Counted from the first letter of the stretch, positions 26,301 to 33,893 are shown. The stretch: DNA of 64,000 nt from Anaerolineales bacterium HSG24 (GCA_030377895.1 JAUCGB010000001.1:24547-88546); one strand, 5' to 3'. The notes: generated by a model from the sequence alone, not told the origin. Numbers and translations are program-made.

Positions 26301-28151
26301 TAAAATTTGCTCTGGAGCTAGACACATGGTCGCCAAATAGGGGATTGGGGCATCAAGTTGATTATACCCTTCGGCCAAGCGTCCTAAACCAAAACCACTA
26401 ATTTTGATACCTTGCTCGGTAAAGAAGATGTTTTCTGGTTTTAGCTCGCCATGAATTATCCCATGCTGGTGGGCATGTTCTAAGATAACAATCAGATTAA
26501 TTGCCACATCAAGCAGATTCGCCTCGGCCCGCCAGTTATTATCTTGACTCAATAACTCATATAGATTAGGGCCAATAAGTAGTTCTTCTGCCATAAAGGT
26601 ATAACTGTCTACCTGTTCGCATGAAAAAATCTTAACGATATTGGCATGATCAAGGCTAATCAGTTGGGCAGCTTGTTGCACAAACCGTCTAATCGTATCC
26701 TCACTAAAGGCTGCACTTAAGATTTTTATGGCTACCTTCTTGTTTTTCTGGATATCCTTAGCTCGTAAAACGGTGCTGACCCGTCCTTGTCCCACTTTCT
26801 TTTCGATTTGGTACTGTTCTTTGATGATTTGCCCCGGTAAATTCAATAATTGACGTATGTCTAAGGCTGACAATGCCTCATCAACAGAGGGGTAGACGGC
26901 GAAGTAATCATCATAACCGGACAGTTTGATAATACGACGTACTTTGGGAGATGGATTGGCTAACACAATCGGGTCAAGGTCGGTCTGCTTCTGACGTTCA
27001 ATCAATAATTTGAGACTAGCCGTGGTTAAGGTCGTCACCTGAGATAGATCGATAATCGAATTGGTGACATCGTTTTGCTCACTAACCAGCGTTAATTGGT
27101 CGGCCAACTGCTCCGCGCCCGGTTCGTCGAAGGCGATTGTTGGCTTCAAAATTGTTTGTTCGCCATCGGGACTAACTTGAAAATCAATGGCCCCGCTAGG
27201 AGTCAGGTCTAGGGTCAAGCCCTCATAAGCCACCAAAACATCGCAAGTGGGCAGAGTCTGGTCTTGAGCTTGATACACAATCGCCTCAATTTGCATCTGT
27301 TGCAGTTGGGCATCCGAGTAGGTCGGGTCGTGATGAGATAGAATCAACTTTTTAACGCCCGCGACCCGAGCCAAATCAATCCCAATCATGGCCGAGCTAT
27401 GCCCCCAATCCTCTTTGAGCCAAGCCTCTTTTAGGGTATATTGGGCATCAAAAATTAGAGCGTCGGCATCACGGAAAAATTCAATATGGGGCTTAACATC
27501 GGCATGATTTAGGTGCTTATATTCCGAGTCGCTGGCATAAACAAACACACTATGTTGATCCTCAAACCGAAAACCATAGGCATTACCGGGATGGGCGTTC
27601 ATAATTGTGTTGATATTGACCTGACCAATGGTAAAAGGTTGCCCCACCTCGATATGAATAAACTCGATGTTGGCCCGCATGATTGATAATGGCACGGGGA
27701 AATTAAGTGGGCACTGTTGCTCTTCAAGTGCATGCTTAATATTATGAATACTATAAATGAAGATTTGATTGCCGGGAATGAAGCCGGGTACGAAAAAGGG
27801 AAAGCCTTGTAGATGATCCCAGTGGGGATGACTGAACAGGATATGAAGCCGTCCTTGGCCGCGTCCACATGGCCCTTTCATCAACTCTAACCCCAACTCC
27901 CGAATTCCTGAGCCGGCATCAATGATGAAGGTTTCTGATCCCGCCTCAATCTGGAGGCAAGAGGTGTTACCTCCGGCAGTGCCTCGCAACAAAATTGGTA
28001 ACTCTTGTACATGCTCGCGCACCGATTCTAGGTTGTTGGTATCAACATCGGGTGGCATGCCATAGATCGCTTTACATATTTTTTCTTCTATCTCTGCGGG
28101 CTTAAGGGGAGATGGTATAGAGCCACGCGCCCCCCAAATTGTTATTTTCAT
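23382..28151 (-). CDS. Giant MBL - STAS-like - kinase-like - AAA ATPase - TPR protein
   Basis: 1589 residues from the ATG at 28149-28151, chosen because MKITIWGARGSIPSP aligns with the start of the stand-alone MBL protein at 49801-50751. Domains: metallo-beta-lactamase fold (about 1-325; SHPHWDH, ASDSEYKH and SHHDP metal ligands intact); STAS-like (about 345-440); Ser/Thr kinase-like (about 450-715) with GQGRVSTV and VAIK; AAA ATPase (about 722-1000; P-loop GEPGIGKTT near 746); and a long TPR array to the end. In the kinase HRD reads HGE (Glu569) and DFG reads GFG (Gly586), so it is probably a pseudokinase. The kinase-AAA-TPR order is known from large bacterial signalling kinases; the MBL-STAS head is unusual. 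A cytoplasmic signal integrator is inferred. Confidence 0.9.
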   Translation of the reverse strand: MKITIWGARGSIPSPLKPAEIEEKICKAIYGMPPDVDTNNLESVREHVQELPILLRGTAGGNTSCLQIEAGSETFIIDAGSGIRELGLELMKGPCGRGQGRLHILFSHPHWDHLQGFPFFVPGFIPGNQIFIYSIHNIKHALEEQQCPLNFPVPLSIMRANIEFIHIEVGQPFTIGQVNINTIMNAHPGNAYGFRFEDQHSVFVYASDSEYKHLNHADVKPHIEFFRDADALIFDAQYTLKEAWLKEDWGHSSAMIGIDLARVAGVKKLILSHHDPTYSDAQLQQMQIEAIVYQAQDQTLPTCDVLVAYEGLTLDLTPSGAIDFQVSPDGEQTILKPTIAFDEPGAEQLADQLTLVSEQNDVTNSIIDLSQVTTLTTASLKLLIERQKQTDLDPIVLANPSPKVRRIIKLSGYDDYFAVYPSVDEALSALDIRQLLNLPGQIIKEQYQIEKKVGQGRVSTVLRAKDIQKNKKVAIKILSAAFSEDTIRRFVQQAAQLISLDHANIVKIFSCEQVDSYTFMAEELLIGPNLYELLSQDNNWRAEANLLDVAINLIVILEHAHQHGIIHGELKPENIFFTEQGIKISGFGLGRLAEGYNQLDAPIPYLATMCLAPEQILGQPLDARTDLYAMGVIFYWMFTGEPPFTGSDEEVMQAHLSTSPRSPRQLNPDLSLYLEHLILKLLAKNPNDRYTSAQQTHHISNTFVINTQDGSTIHSPIVGRDIQLQNLQQCWEKSKEQHGQLVFISGEPGIGKTTLVNQFTTQCNTPVFLMGQCNEQSHRAYTPFIDILQTYFTTVPPEFSNKETFELLRYFTPIVPELLRIFPELPTPPTLTPKQEQLRLMSNLTKFIKKATKKRPWLIVLENLHWADQNSLELLRYLSHHLPTMNLLIIGTYRDIELETGHPLLLTIRTLVNQHYYHQITLPRLNEVSVQQMLGNLWHTDIPQPIAQKIYQHTAGNPSYIKEIAKGIEDDNQISWQNGKPYLPDLTTLELPQTMRDAVWRRINRLGSDTQNLLRQAALLGPTFRFNDLKALSDLSEWALLEHLDMALERNLLKELSTSDMQLQFSHIEIQRVLYADIGPVRRRLLHRQAGDIIEKRFVDDTVPYAETLAHHFNEAGEFKRAIDYGLQAAQQAEKNYANETALLWYNRTLSFLKQINPAKKQNYQNQWLTTLQSLGRMLMLSGQYDQAITHYQAAQTWLGIGKESEISSNQRRRLAHICRKIAESQTKQGDYDDTMIWIKRGLGYLQENQHAVEVAQLYLVGSRVLDFQGKMGEAINWCQKSMDIVSTVNTAEGHQTMAQTYTRLGRICFRRGYFDLAIHFSEQSIQIHQKNEDLTGQIYPYNNIGLTYFEQGKWNQAEEAYQKGLALAQEVGDIDGRGRVTDNLGLLAIRRGELDTGITLFQEYLQLWQQIGLSKNEARTSINMARVCILQKSWSEAHQYLQRSQQIMRTLGANEYMLRLLQCWAKYHFLTGDFDQALTNANQSLSIAINRGNPLEEGRNRRLLGQIYLAHNEPDLARRALHKSLLLLDNINSQYEIAKTQLVLANWAIKTNTPDEAQQYLNKARRVFELLGASIDLEQVEALLRNRK

Positions 28152-28210
28152 GGGATGCTTCCAGTTTATGAAGTGTTTTAGATGTTGCTCGTTGTTGTGA
28201 TACAACTTAG

Positions 28211-28382
28211 TACCCGACAGAAAATTTAATCTGAACTAATTAACACAGAGGTTCACAGAGGAACACAGAGTTTCACAGAGTTTTTTAAAAAAGAGATTTA
28301 ATTTTTCCTCTGTGCCCCTCTGTGCGTCTCTGTGAAACTCTGTGTTCCTGTTTTAGCCTTCCCTAAACCACTTTGTCGGGTA
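28211..28382. repeat. Family S element (TA-CCCGACA ... TGTCGGG-TA)
   Basis: Full-length copy with both TACCCGACA and TGTCGGGTA ends and a long AACACAGAG/CTCTGTGTT stem. Other copies: 43776-43942, 45059-45232, 56713-57009 (interrupted), 59938-60050 (short) and 7360-7495 (right end lost). Confidence 0.9.
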
Positions 28383-28488
28383 GCAAGGTGATACAATGGC
28401 GGTTTACTGGCTTTACTGGCTGATTTGTTAAGTCGGTCAGCGAACTAGTTCAATTTTAACTATTTTTCTCACCTATACAACTTTTACA

Positions 28489-28530
28489 GGTAGTCCTGCA
28501 CATGTAGTGATCACCATTTTTCTGATCCGT
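28489..28530. mobile_element. Partial family E element
   Basis: Only the left end, GGTAGTCCTGCACATGTAGTG, is recognisable. Confidence 0.55.
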
Positions 28531-28598
28531 TCAGCGCAATCTCCAGCTTGCCTAATTGGAGCATCGGTTTTATTATCAGCCTATCCCAACATGGGCAG

Positions 28599-28678
28599 GC
28601 TATCAACTTAAGTTCCACAATTTAAGTTCCACAATACGGTCTTTAGGCTGTGTATGGCACAGACTAAAGACCTGTTAT
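28599..28678. repeat. Family J-like end and GGTCTTTAG palindrome
   Basis: Begins GCTATCAACTTAAG, the end sequence of family J, followed by AAGTTCCACAA twice and the mirrored pair GGTCTTTAGGCTGTG/CACAGACTAAAGACC. Confidence 0.6.
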
Positions 28679-28778
28679 TGAGCATGGTTCAAAATAGACC
28701 AAATCATCTTTACAATGTAGGTCACGCTTGTAGCGTGACAATAATCGTTCGCCTGTATTGAGGTATTACGGCGTTTAT

Positions 28779-28859
28779 TAAGCAAACTAGTGACGCTACA
28801 AGCGTCACCTACAATGGTTTTATTTGTAAAGCAAACTCAACGGATAATGAACCATGCCG
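28779..28859. repeat. 81-bp dispersed repeat, copy 2
   Basis: Appears identical to 12433-12513, including the GTGACGCTACAAGCGTCAC palindrome. Confidence 0.9.
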
Positions 28860-28913
28860 ACCTGTTATTGTCTCCGTGAATCTTTGTGCCATGTAGTCAT
28901 GGCTAAATTTTTT

Positions 28914-29100
28914 TGATGCTAACTTTTTCTTTGGTTTAACCGGAATCAACACTACAACGGATACTTAACTGCGGAACGGATGGTTTTCATCCGTATATAA
29001 TTACTGTAAATGGCAAAAAATTCTGTTATTGGCGAAATATATCCGTTGAGTTTTGAAGTATCCGTTGTAGTGTTCCCGCCAAAGATTCCGTTAGCGTCAG
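28914..29100. repeat. Family G element (TGATGCTAAC ends), uninterrupted
   Basis: 187 bp with ends TGATGCTAAC and GTTAGCGTCA and mirrored CACTACAACGGATACTT/AAGTATCCGTTGTAGTG arms. It is an empty-site reference for the insertion at 19486-19575. The other full copy is 43471-43656. Confidence 0.9.
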
Positions 29101-29242
29101 AAATTTTTTTGGCTCTATGGGATATTCCGTGCAAAGCGTTTAAGTTTTTATGTTGTTCTTTGCGCCTTCGCGCCTTTGTGAGAGTATCACCAGAATTTTG
29201 CACGGGAACTCCTAGTGAGCCACTTTTTTGTCGGGTACTGAA

Positions 29243-30937
29243 ATGCTTAACCCCAAAAACTTTATCATCTGGCCCTTGTGTGCCATACTCGCTGGCTCGT
29301 TTTATCTGCTGATGTCGGCTTGGGGGTATAGTTTTGTTGGCTTTCCCTTGGACGATGCGTGGATTCATCAAACTTATGCTCGTAATTTGGCCCAAACCGG
29401 CCAGCTTGCCTTTGTACCGGGCGTACCGAGTGCTGGCTCTACTGCGCCGTTATGGTCGTTACTGCTCAGTGTGGGCTACTTATTGGGTCTGCCGTATTTG
29501 TGGTGGGCTTATGGGTTGGGGCTACTGTTTCTGGCCCTCACCGGCTGGACAATGTCCCGCCTGACTGAGCGTCTGTTTCCAGAGCATGGTTGGCTTGGTT
29601 TGGCGGTGGGGCTGTTCTGCATCTTCGAGTGGCACATGGTCTGGGCGGCGACATCGGGCATGGAGACAATTCTGTTTGTCTGGCTGTCGGTCTGGCTAGT
29701 GGAGCGATACACTGGGAGCGCAGGCATATTGTCTGCCCCAGACTCGCAGGTAGGATGCCTGCCCCAGTGGAACTACAGTCTTTCAGATAAAGATTTTCAC
29801 TCGGATGGACAGACCTCGAAAACATTATACTTTAGCCTCGGACTGATTGGCGGTCTGCTGATTTTGACTCGCCCCGAAGGAGCAGGCTTGGTTGGTCTGA
29901 TTGGGCTGGATGTGGCCTATTGCTGGTGGTCGGACAAGTTCCCTCAAAGGGGAGGCAATCAACCAATCCCACGAGATTGGATCCGGTTGGCATGGTCATG
30001 GGGCTTGATTATCGGCGGTATGGCGATTCTGTTGTTGCCCTATATTGCCTTCCATTTTCAGTTGACGGGTAAACCATTCCCTAACACCTTTTACGCCAAA
30101 CAGGCCGAATATGGCTCGATTTTAGCCACCTATCCGCTATGGTGGCGATTGTTCGGTAGCTTCGGCGAGCAGGTCGAATCGGTGCAAGGCGTGTTTCGAG
30201 TTGTTTTTATTGGGCCGCAACTGCTTCTGCTACCGGGTCTGGTGTACGGGGCTTGGCTGACCGTCACCGAGCGACGGCATAATTTAGCGATTATCTGGTT
30301 GTGGTGGATTTCGTTTTTATTGCTGTATGGCTTCCGGTTAGCTGTCACCTATCAACATGGTCGCTATCAAATTCCGGCCATCGTCTGGATTGTTCTGCTT
30401 GGTTTGTGGGGTAGTAGTCGCTTGTGGGGCTGGGGAATCAGACGCAGTCATTCAGAGACCCTAAAGATTTCTAAAACCTTTAGGGTATATCAACGAGTCT
30501 TTGGTCAAGTGATTGCCCTGTCGTTGCCGATTTTACTCATCACGTTTTTGTTGATTGGGGCGCAAGCCTACAGTCGAGATGTCCGCTTTATCGAAACGGA
30601 AATGGTCAACGTGGCTAAATGGCTTGATCAGCATGTCGAGCCAGACGCGGTGTTGGCGGTGCATGATATCGGGGCGATTGGCTACTTCAGCCCGCGTCCC
30701 ATGATCGATTTGGCCGGACTCATCACCCCCGCCGTCATCCCCATCATGCGTGACGAAGCGGCCTTATTGATTTTCATGCAAACCGAGCAGGCTGACTATC
30801 TGGTTACATTTCCATCATGGTATCCGCACCTCAGCCAACAACCTGACCTATTATCTATATACCGTACCAAATCACCATTTTCAATCGAGGTGGGAGGTGA
30901 TAACATAGTCGTGTATCAAATGTTAAGGAACAGATAA
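29243..30937 (+). CDS. Polytopic membrane protein, GT39/ArnT-like glycosyltransferase candidate
   Basis: About 564 residues from the ATG at 29243 (an upstream start would lie in a repeat end). About eleven membrane segments. The first periplasmic loop reads GFPLDDAWIHQTYARNLAQ, an acidic pair after helix 1 as in GT-C glycosyltransferases, followed by GSTAPLW. The C-terminal periplasmic part contains AVHDIGAIGYFSPRPMIDLAGL, common in this group of Chloroflexota and cyanobacterial membrane proteins. Residues about 157-197, between two helices, are encoded by palindromic repeat sequence that kept the frame open (29711-29833). Likely acts on lipid-linked sugars; substrate unknown. Confidence 0.8.
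   Translation: MLNPKNFIIWPLCAILAGSFYLLMSAWGYSFVGFPLDDAWIHQTYARNLAQTGQLAFVPGVPSAGSTAPLWSLLLSVGYLLGLPYLWWAYGLGLLFLALTGWTMSRLTERLFPEHGWLGLAVGLFCIFEWHMVWAATSGMETILFVWLSVWLVERYTGSAGILSAPDSQVGCLPQWNYSLSDKDFHSDGQTSKTLYFSLGLIGGLLILTRPEGAGLVGLIGLDVAYCWWSDKFPQRGGNQPIPRDWIRLAWSWGLIIGGMAILLLPYIAFHFQLTGKPFPNTFYAKQAEYGSILATYPLWWRLFGSFGEQVESVQGVFRVVFIGPQLLLLPGLVYGAWLTVTERRHNLAIIWLWWISFLLLYGFRLAVTYQHGRYQIPAIVWIVLLGLWGSSRLWGWGIRRSHSETLKISKTFRVYQRVFGQVIALSLPILLITFLLIGAQAYSRDVRFIETEMVNVAKWLDQHVEPDAVLAVHDIGAIGYFSPRPMIDLAGLITPAVIPIMRDEAALLIFMQTEQADYLVTFPSWYPHLSQQPDLLSIYRTKSPFSIEVGGDNIVVYQMLRNR
29711..29833 (+). repeat. Palindromic elements inside a coding sequence
   Basis: First a palindrome with arms CACTGGGAGCGCAGGCAT and ATGCCTGCCCCAGTGG (29711-29770). 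It is followed by TA plus the family T left end CAGTCTTTCAGATAA (29776 on) and a right-end-like GAAAACATTA followed by TA near 29831. All of it is read through in frame. Confidence 0.65.
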
Positions 30938-31015
30938 CTTATTAGGGCTATTTTAAACCTACAATAGACGTGGACAGTATATTTTATGCCGCCATGACCG
31001 TCAACTTAAGAGTTC

Positions 31016-31052
31016 GTAGTAGGCACTTTAGTGCCGATGAATCGCCTACTAC
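31016..31052. repeat. Family Y palindrome (GTAGTAGGC ... GCCTACTAC)
   Basis: Short version lacking the TTTGAAGGC spacer found in the copies at 51299-51344 and 54327-54473. Confidence 0.8.
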
Positions 31053-31059
31053 AAACATT

Positions 31060-31150
31060 GGTAGTGGTGCAGAAGTAGTGATATATGTCAGTTACCTACC
31101 CGCAAGTTTAGAACTTGCGGGTAGGTGATGACTACATGTGCAGGACTACC
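31060..31150. mobile_element. Family E MITE-like element, 91 bp
   Basis: GGTAGTGGTGCAG to GCAGGACTACC with core ACCTACCCGCAAGTT/AACTTGCGGGTAGGT. Flanked by CAAACATT (31052-31059) and CAAACGTT (31151-31158), an 8-bp duplication with one mismatch. Confidence 0.85.
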
Positions 31151-31296
31151 CAAACGTTAAATGGACAGTGTATTTTATACCGCATGCAAGATTAAAACCA
31201 GTCCTTGCGGTAGTTTAATTTTTTATGGTATACTTAAAAATTATAATTGCGATTTCATAATATATCAGAAGTTTATCGTTTCTCAACAAAGTTGCC

Positions 31297-31391
31297 ATGA
31301 AGGGCATGAAAGACATGAAGAAAAACTAAAAAATCGTCATATAGACGAGTTTTCTTCATGCTCTTCATAACTTTTCATGTTCTTCATGCCT
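31297..31391. repeat. CATGAAG-rich palindrome
   Basis: Left arm CCATGAAGGGCATGAAAGAC and right arm with CTTCATGCTCTTCATAAC are imperfect mirrors around ATCGTCATATAGACGA. Single copy in the window. Confidence 0.65.
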
Positions 31392-31703
31392 TTTAATGAG
31401 GAATCGACAAATTTTTGAGATATAACTCTATAGTCATTTACTACCTAAAGGTAGTTGCAAAATTCATCTATTAACTCTATAATTAGCACATTGGTTCTTT
31501 AAGAAGTGAAGACAGGTGGTTCGGATGACAATCGTTCATCCAATAAAAGTTGTTTTGCCCCAAAGCACTACCGCAAGTTCTGTGGGAAGTAACGCCTGTG
31601 GAGATGGTAAGGCTCATGCCTTCGGGCAGGTGACCGTCTGCGAAGCAGGAACCAAACAGCGAATGTCTACATTTGTATAAGTTTTGGAGAACGGAGTGCC
31701 TGC

Positions 31704-32618
31704 ATGAATAATAACACCTCATTGGAACAATTTCTGGCTCAGGCCACGAATACATTGGCCGAGACAGAACGTCAGCTTGACCAGTTGGCTCAAGCCGCGC
31801 TACTCAATCAAGAACAGGTTCGCCGAGAATCGGGAGATAATCATCCTCTTGCCGCGCATTTACAGCAAGTTAGCCAGCAACTTGCGCGCCTTTCAGAACG
31901 AAGCCAACATCTATCATCATACCTCCAAAATGGTTTGGATAAGCCACCCGTGTCGGATGATGACCGTTATTGGCCCTTGATTCGGGTGTTGCAGAGCCAA
32001 GAAGAGGAGCAGACGCAACTGGCTCGTGAACTAGAGGATTTGGTGGGGCAGTTGCTCGCCAATTCGGTTTTTGAGTTGGCCTCTTGTCGGCATCTGTTAA
32101 ACCCAGATGATGAGGCAGTCTCGGTAGGCTTAGATTCATTGCAGAACGAGTTGGAGCAAGGACTGTCTGATGTACGCTGGTTTATTACCGGACTAGAGCC
32201 GACCACGATTATCGGTAACTTTGGTCTTGGTGGTGGTGTAAGACGGTATCTGGAAAAGTTCAAAGAACGAACTAATTTAGAGGTTCAGCTCCACATAAAA
32301 GCCAATTTTGGCCGCTTGCCGAGTATTATCGAAGTGGCTGTTTTTCGGGTGATTCAAGAGACACTCAGTAATGTGGCCCAGCATGCTCAGGCCACACAGG
32401 TCGAGATTGAGATTAAAGAGTGTGGTAACACCCTTGAATTTACTGTAACCGATAATGGTCGGGGTGTATCTGCCGACAGTATGGGAACCTCCCATAAAAA
32501 TTTGGGACTCGCTCGCATGGTTGATTATACTGAACTGTTAAAAGGTGATTTAAAGATATTCAGCCAACCTAACCAAGGTACAAAAGTAGTTTTGTCAATT
32601 CCTTATCCGATATTATAA
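31704..32618 (+). CDS. NarL-partner-type histidine kinase with Glu at the phospho-acceptor site
   Basis: 304 residues, soluble. N-terminal helical region (about 1-85), then a HisKA_3-like dimerisation segment and a HATPase domain. The HATPase keeps its N-box (VIQETLSNVAQHAQA), G1 (DNGRG) and a NLGLARM segment. In this family the H-box normally reads ARELHD; here it is LARELEDLVGQ, with codon GAG (32034-32036) giving Glu111 in place of His. If the alignment is right, it cannot autophosphorylate in the usual way. GGAG is ten bases before the ATG. The LuxR-type regulator downstream is its natural partner, but a family E element now separates them. Confidence 0.88.
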   Translation: MNNNTSLEQFLAQATNTLAETERQLDQLAQAALLNQEQVRRESGDNHPLAAHLQQVSQQLARLSERSQHLSSYLQNGLDKPPVSDDDRYWPLIRVLQSQEEEQTQLARELEDLVGQLLANSVFELASCRHLLNPDDEAVSVGLDSLQNELEQGLSDVRWFITGLEPTTIIGNFGLGGGVRRYLEKFKERTNLEVQLHIKANFGRLPSIIEVAVFRVIQETLSNVAQHAQATQVEIEIKECGNTLEFTVTDNGRGVSADSMGTSHKNLGLARMVDYTELLKGDLKIFSQPNQGTKVVLSIPYPIL

Positions 32619-32642
32619 TTTAGCTGTAATACAGAACAAATT

Positions 32643-32743
32643 GGTAGTGGTGCAGATGTAGTGATAGGAGTGCAAAGTTTGCTTTGCATGCAAGGCAAGC
32701 CTTGCACTCGGGATTTCCCCATCACTACTTGTGCAGGACTACC
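32643..32743. mobile_element. Family E element with a different hairpin core, 8-bp duplication
   Basis: 101 bp. Ends GGTAGTGGTGCAG and GCAGGACTACC as in the other family E copies. The centre is GAGTGCAAAGTTTGCTTTGC/GCAAGCCTTGCACTC instead of CCCGCAAGTT. Exact AACAAATT on both sides (32635-32642 and 32744-32751). Confidence 0.93.
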
Positions 32744-32781
32744 AACAAATTGAAATAACTTCCCGTAGGGAGAGGTAAAAT

Positions 32782-33471
32782 ATGAGTAAAATAAGTGTTA
32801 TTCTCGTTGATGATCATCCACTATTCCGTCAAGGATTACGCCGAGTCCTTGAATCAGATGACAATATCGAAGTGATCATGGAGGTCTCTGATGGTGAAGA
32901 GGCGTTGCGGTTGATTAAGCAACTCATGCCGAAAGTGGTCATAATGGATATTAATTTACCCCACATGAACGGTTTGCAAGTTACTCGTGAACTGAAACAG
33001 GCCGCACCAGAAGTATCGGTGATTATGCTCACGGCGTATCATGATGATGAGCAGATTTTCCATTCGATTCGGGCCGGTGCGGCAGCATATTTCCCAAAAG
33101 ATGTCACCCCGCGTCGCTTGGTTGAGGCGGTGCGTCAGGTTAGTTTGGGCAACTATGTGATTGATGATGAAGTCCTCGATAAGCCAGAGGTGGCGACATG
33201 GTTGTTGCAACAGTTTGATAAGGTGGCCTACGTTGATGGGTCGCCCAACGACATGTTCGCTCCGTTGTCACCCCGCGAAATGGAGATATTGCAACATATC
33301 GCCCGCGGTCAGAGCAACAAAGAGGTAGCTTATGAGTTGGGGATTAGCCGCCAAACGGTCAAAAATCACATGACCAGTATTTTGCGTAAATTGGCGGTTA
33401 ATGACCGTACTCAAGCCGCATTATATGCCGTTAAACGGGGTTGGATTCGTCTGCATGATGAGAACGAGTAA
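32782..33471 (+). CDS. NarL/FixJ-type response regulator
   Basis: 229 residues. Receiver domain (about 1-125) with DD at 11-12, the phospho-acceptor Asp in VVIMDINLPHMNG and the conserved Lys in FPKD. The C-terminal LuxR-type helix-turn-helix (about 160-220) reads LSPREMEILQHIARGQSNKE and GISRQTVKNHMTSILRKL. It binds DNA as a transcription regulator when phosphorylated. It is the output partner for the kinase at 31704-32618, 163 bases upstream, which lacks the phospho-acceptor His, so phosphate may come from another kinase or a small phosphodonor. GTAGGGAGAGG lies ahead of the ATG. Confidence 0.95.
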   Translation: MSKISVILVDDHPLFRQGLRRVLESDDNIEVIMEVSDGEEALRLIKQLMPKVVIMDINLPHMNGLQVTRELKQAAPEVSVIMLTAYHDDEQIFHSIRAGAAAYFPKDVTPRRLVEAVRQVSLGNYVIDDEVLDKPEVATWLLQQFDKVAYVDGSPNDMFAPLSPREMEILQHIARGQSNKEVAYELGISRQTVKNHMTSILRKLAVNDRTQAALYAVKRGWIRLHDENE

Positions 33472-33502
33472 GAAACGATACCCAACTCTCTTAGTCACGG
33501 AC

Positions 33503-33605
33503 AGCTATCAACGTAAGCCGAGACATGTAGCACATGCTTCAGCCTGTGCCGCACAGTCTAAAGACTGTGTTACGATATTATTTGTCGCACGTTAAGTTGG
33601 TAGCC
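33503..33605. mobile_element. Family J element with 9-bp direct repeats
   Basis: About 103 bp, AGCTATCAACGTAAGCC to AAGTTGGTAGCC, holding the hairpin CACAGTCTAAAGACTGTG. Flanked by GTCACGGAC at 33494-33502 and 33606-33614. Near-identical sequence occurs twice at 60206-60461. Confidence 0.8.
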
Positions 33606-33747
33606 GTCACGGACTAGGGAATCGGAATTAAATAAGTTGTTGTGCATTTCTGCTCGCGCCTAGTCCGTGACGGCGCAGGGAACGGTTCGGAGGGATATGA
33701 CCGCCAATCAAAAAGCCCGCGAATTGTCACTCGCAGGATGAATTTTG

Positions 33748-33838
33748 GGTAATGGTGCAGAAGTAGTGATAAGGATCCGTTAGCTACCCGCAAGTTCTAA
33801 ACTTGCGGGTAGCTGACCACTACCTATGCAGGACTACC
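33748..33838. mobile_element. Family E MITE-like element, 91 bp
   Basis: Almost identical to 19486-19575 in sequence and orientation. Its flanks, GAATTTTG and GAATCGAC, match only in part, so the duplication has decayed or was lost. Confidence 0.85.
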
Positions 33839-33893
33839 GAATCGACAAGCTTTTGACAAATATTGAACAAATTATGCATTTGGAGATAAATTC

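Larger units (their letters stand above)
28152..29242. other. Repeat-dense divergent intergenic region
   Basis: Over 1 kb without a gene. It contains, in order, family S (28211-28382), a partial family E (28489-28530), family J-like and CTTTAG palindromes (28599-28678), the 81-bp repeat (28779-28859) and family G (28914-29100). GCTCTATGGGATATTCC near 29111 recurs near 3623. Confidence 0.8.
30938..31703. other. Repeat-dense intergenic region
   Basis: No gene seen. Contains a family Y palindrome (31016-31052), a family E element (31060-31150) and a CATGAAG palindrome (31297-31391). GGACAGTATATTTTATGCCG near 30972 is echoed near 31163, on the other side of the family E element. A degenerate TACCGCAAGTTCTGTGGG near 31570 resembles the CCCGCAAGTT core. 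Confidence 0.7.
33472..33893. other. Intergenic region with two elements
   Basis: No gene. A family J element (33503-33605) is flanked by 9-bp repeats and lies inside a wider TAGTCACGGAC/GTCCGTGAC palindrome; a family E element follows (33748-33838). Confidence 0.8.

Noticed and set aside
28952..29395. 147-codon minus frame and its plus-strand partner near 29.0-29.4 kb
   Set aside because: Both are built from a family G palindrome and the start of the membrane glycosyltransferase gene.
31483..31755. 90-codon minus frame upstream of the NarL-type kinase
   Set aside because: No domain, no ribosome site; it overlaps the leader and start of the plus-strand gene.
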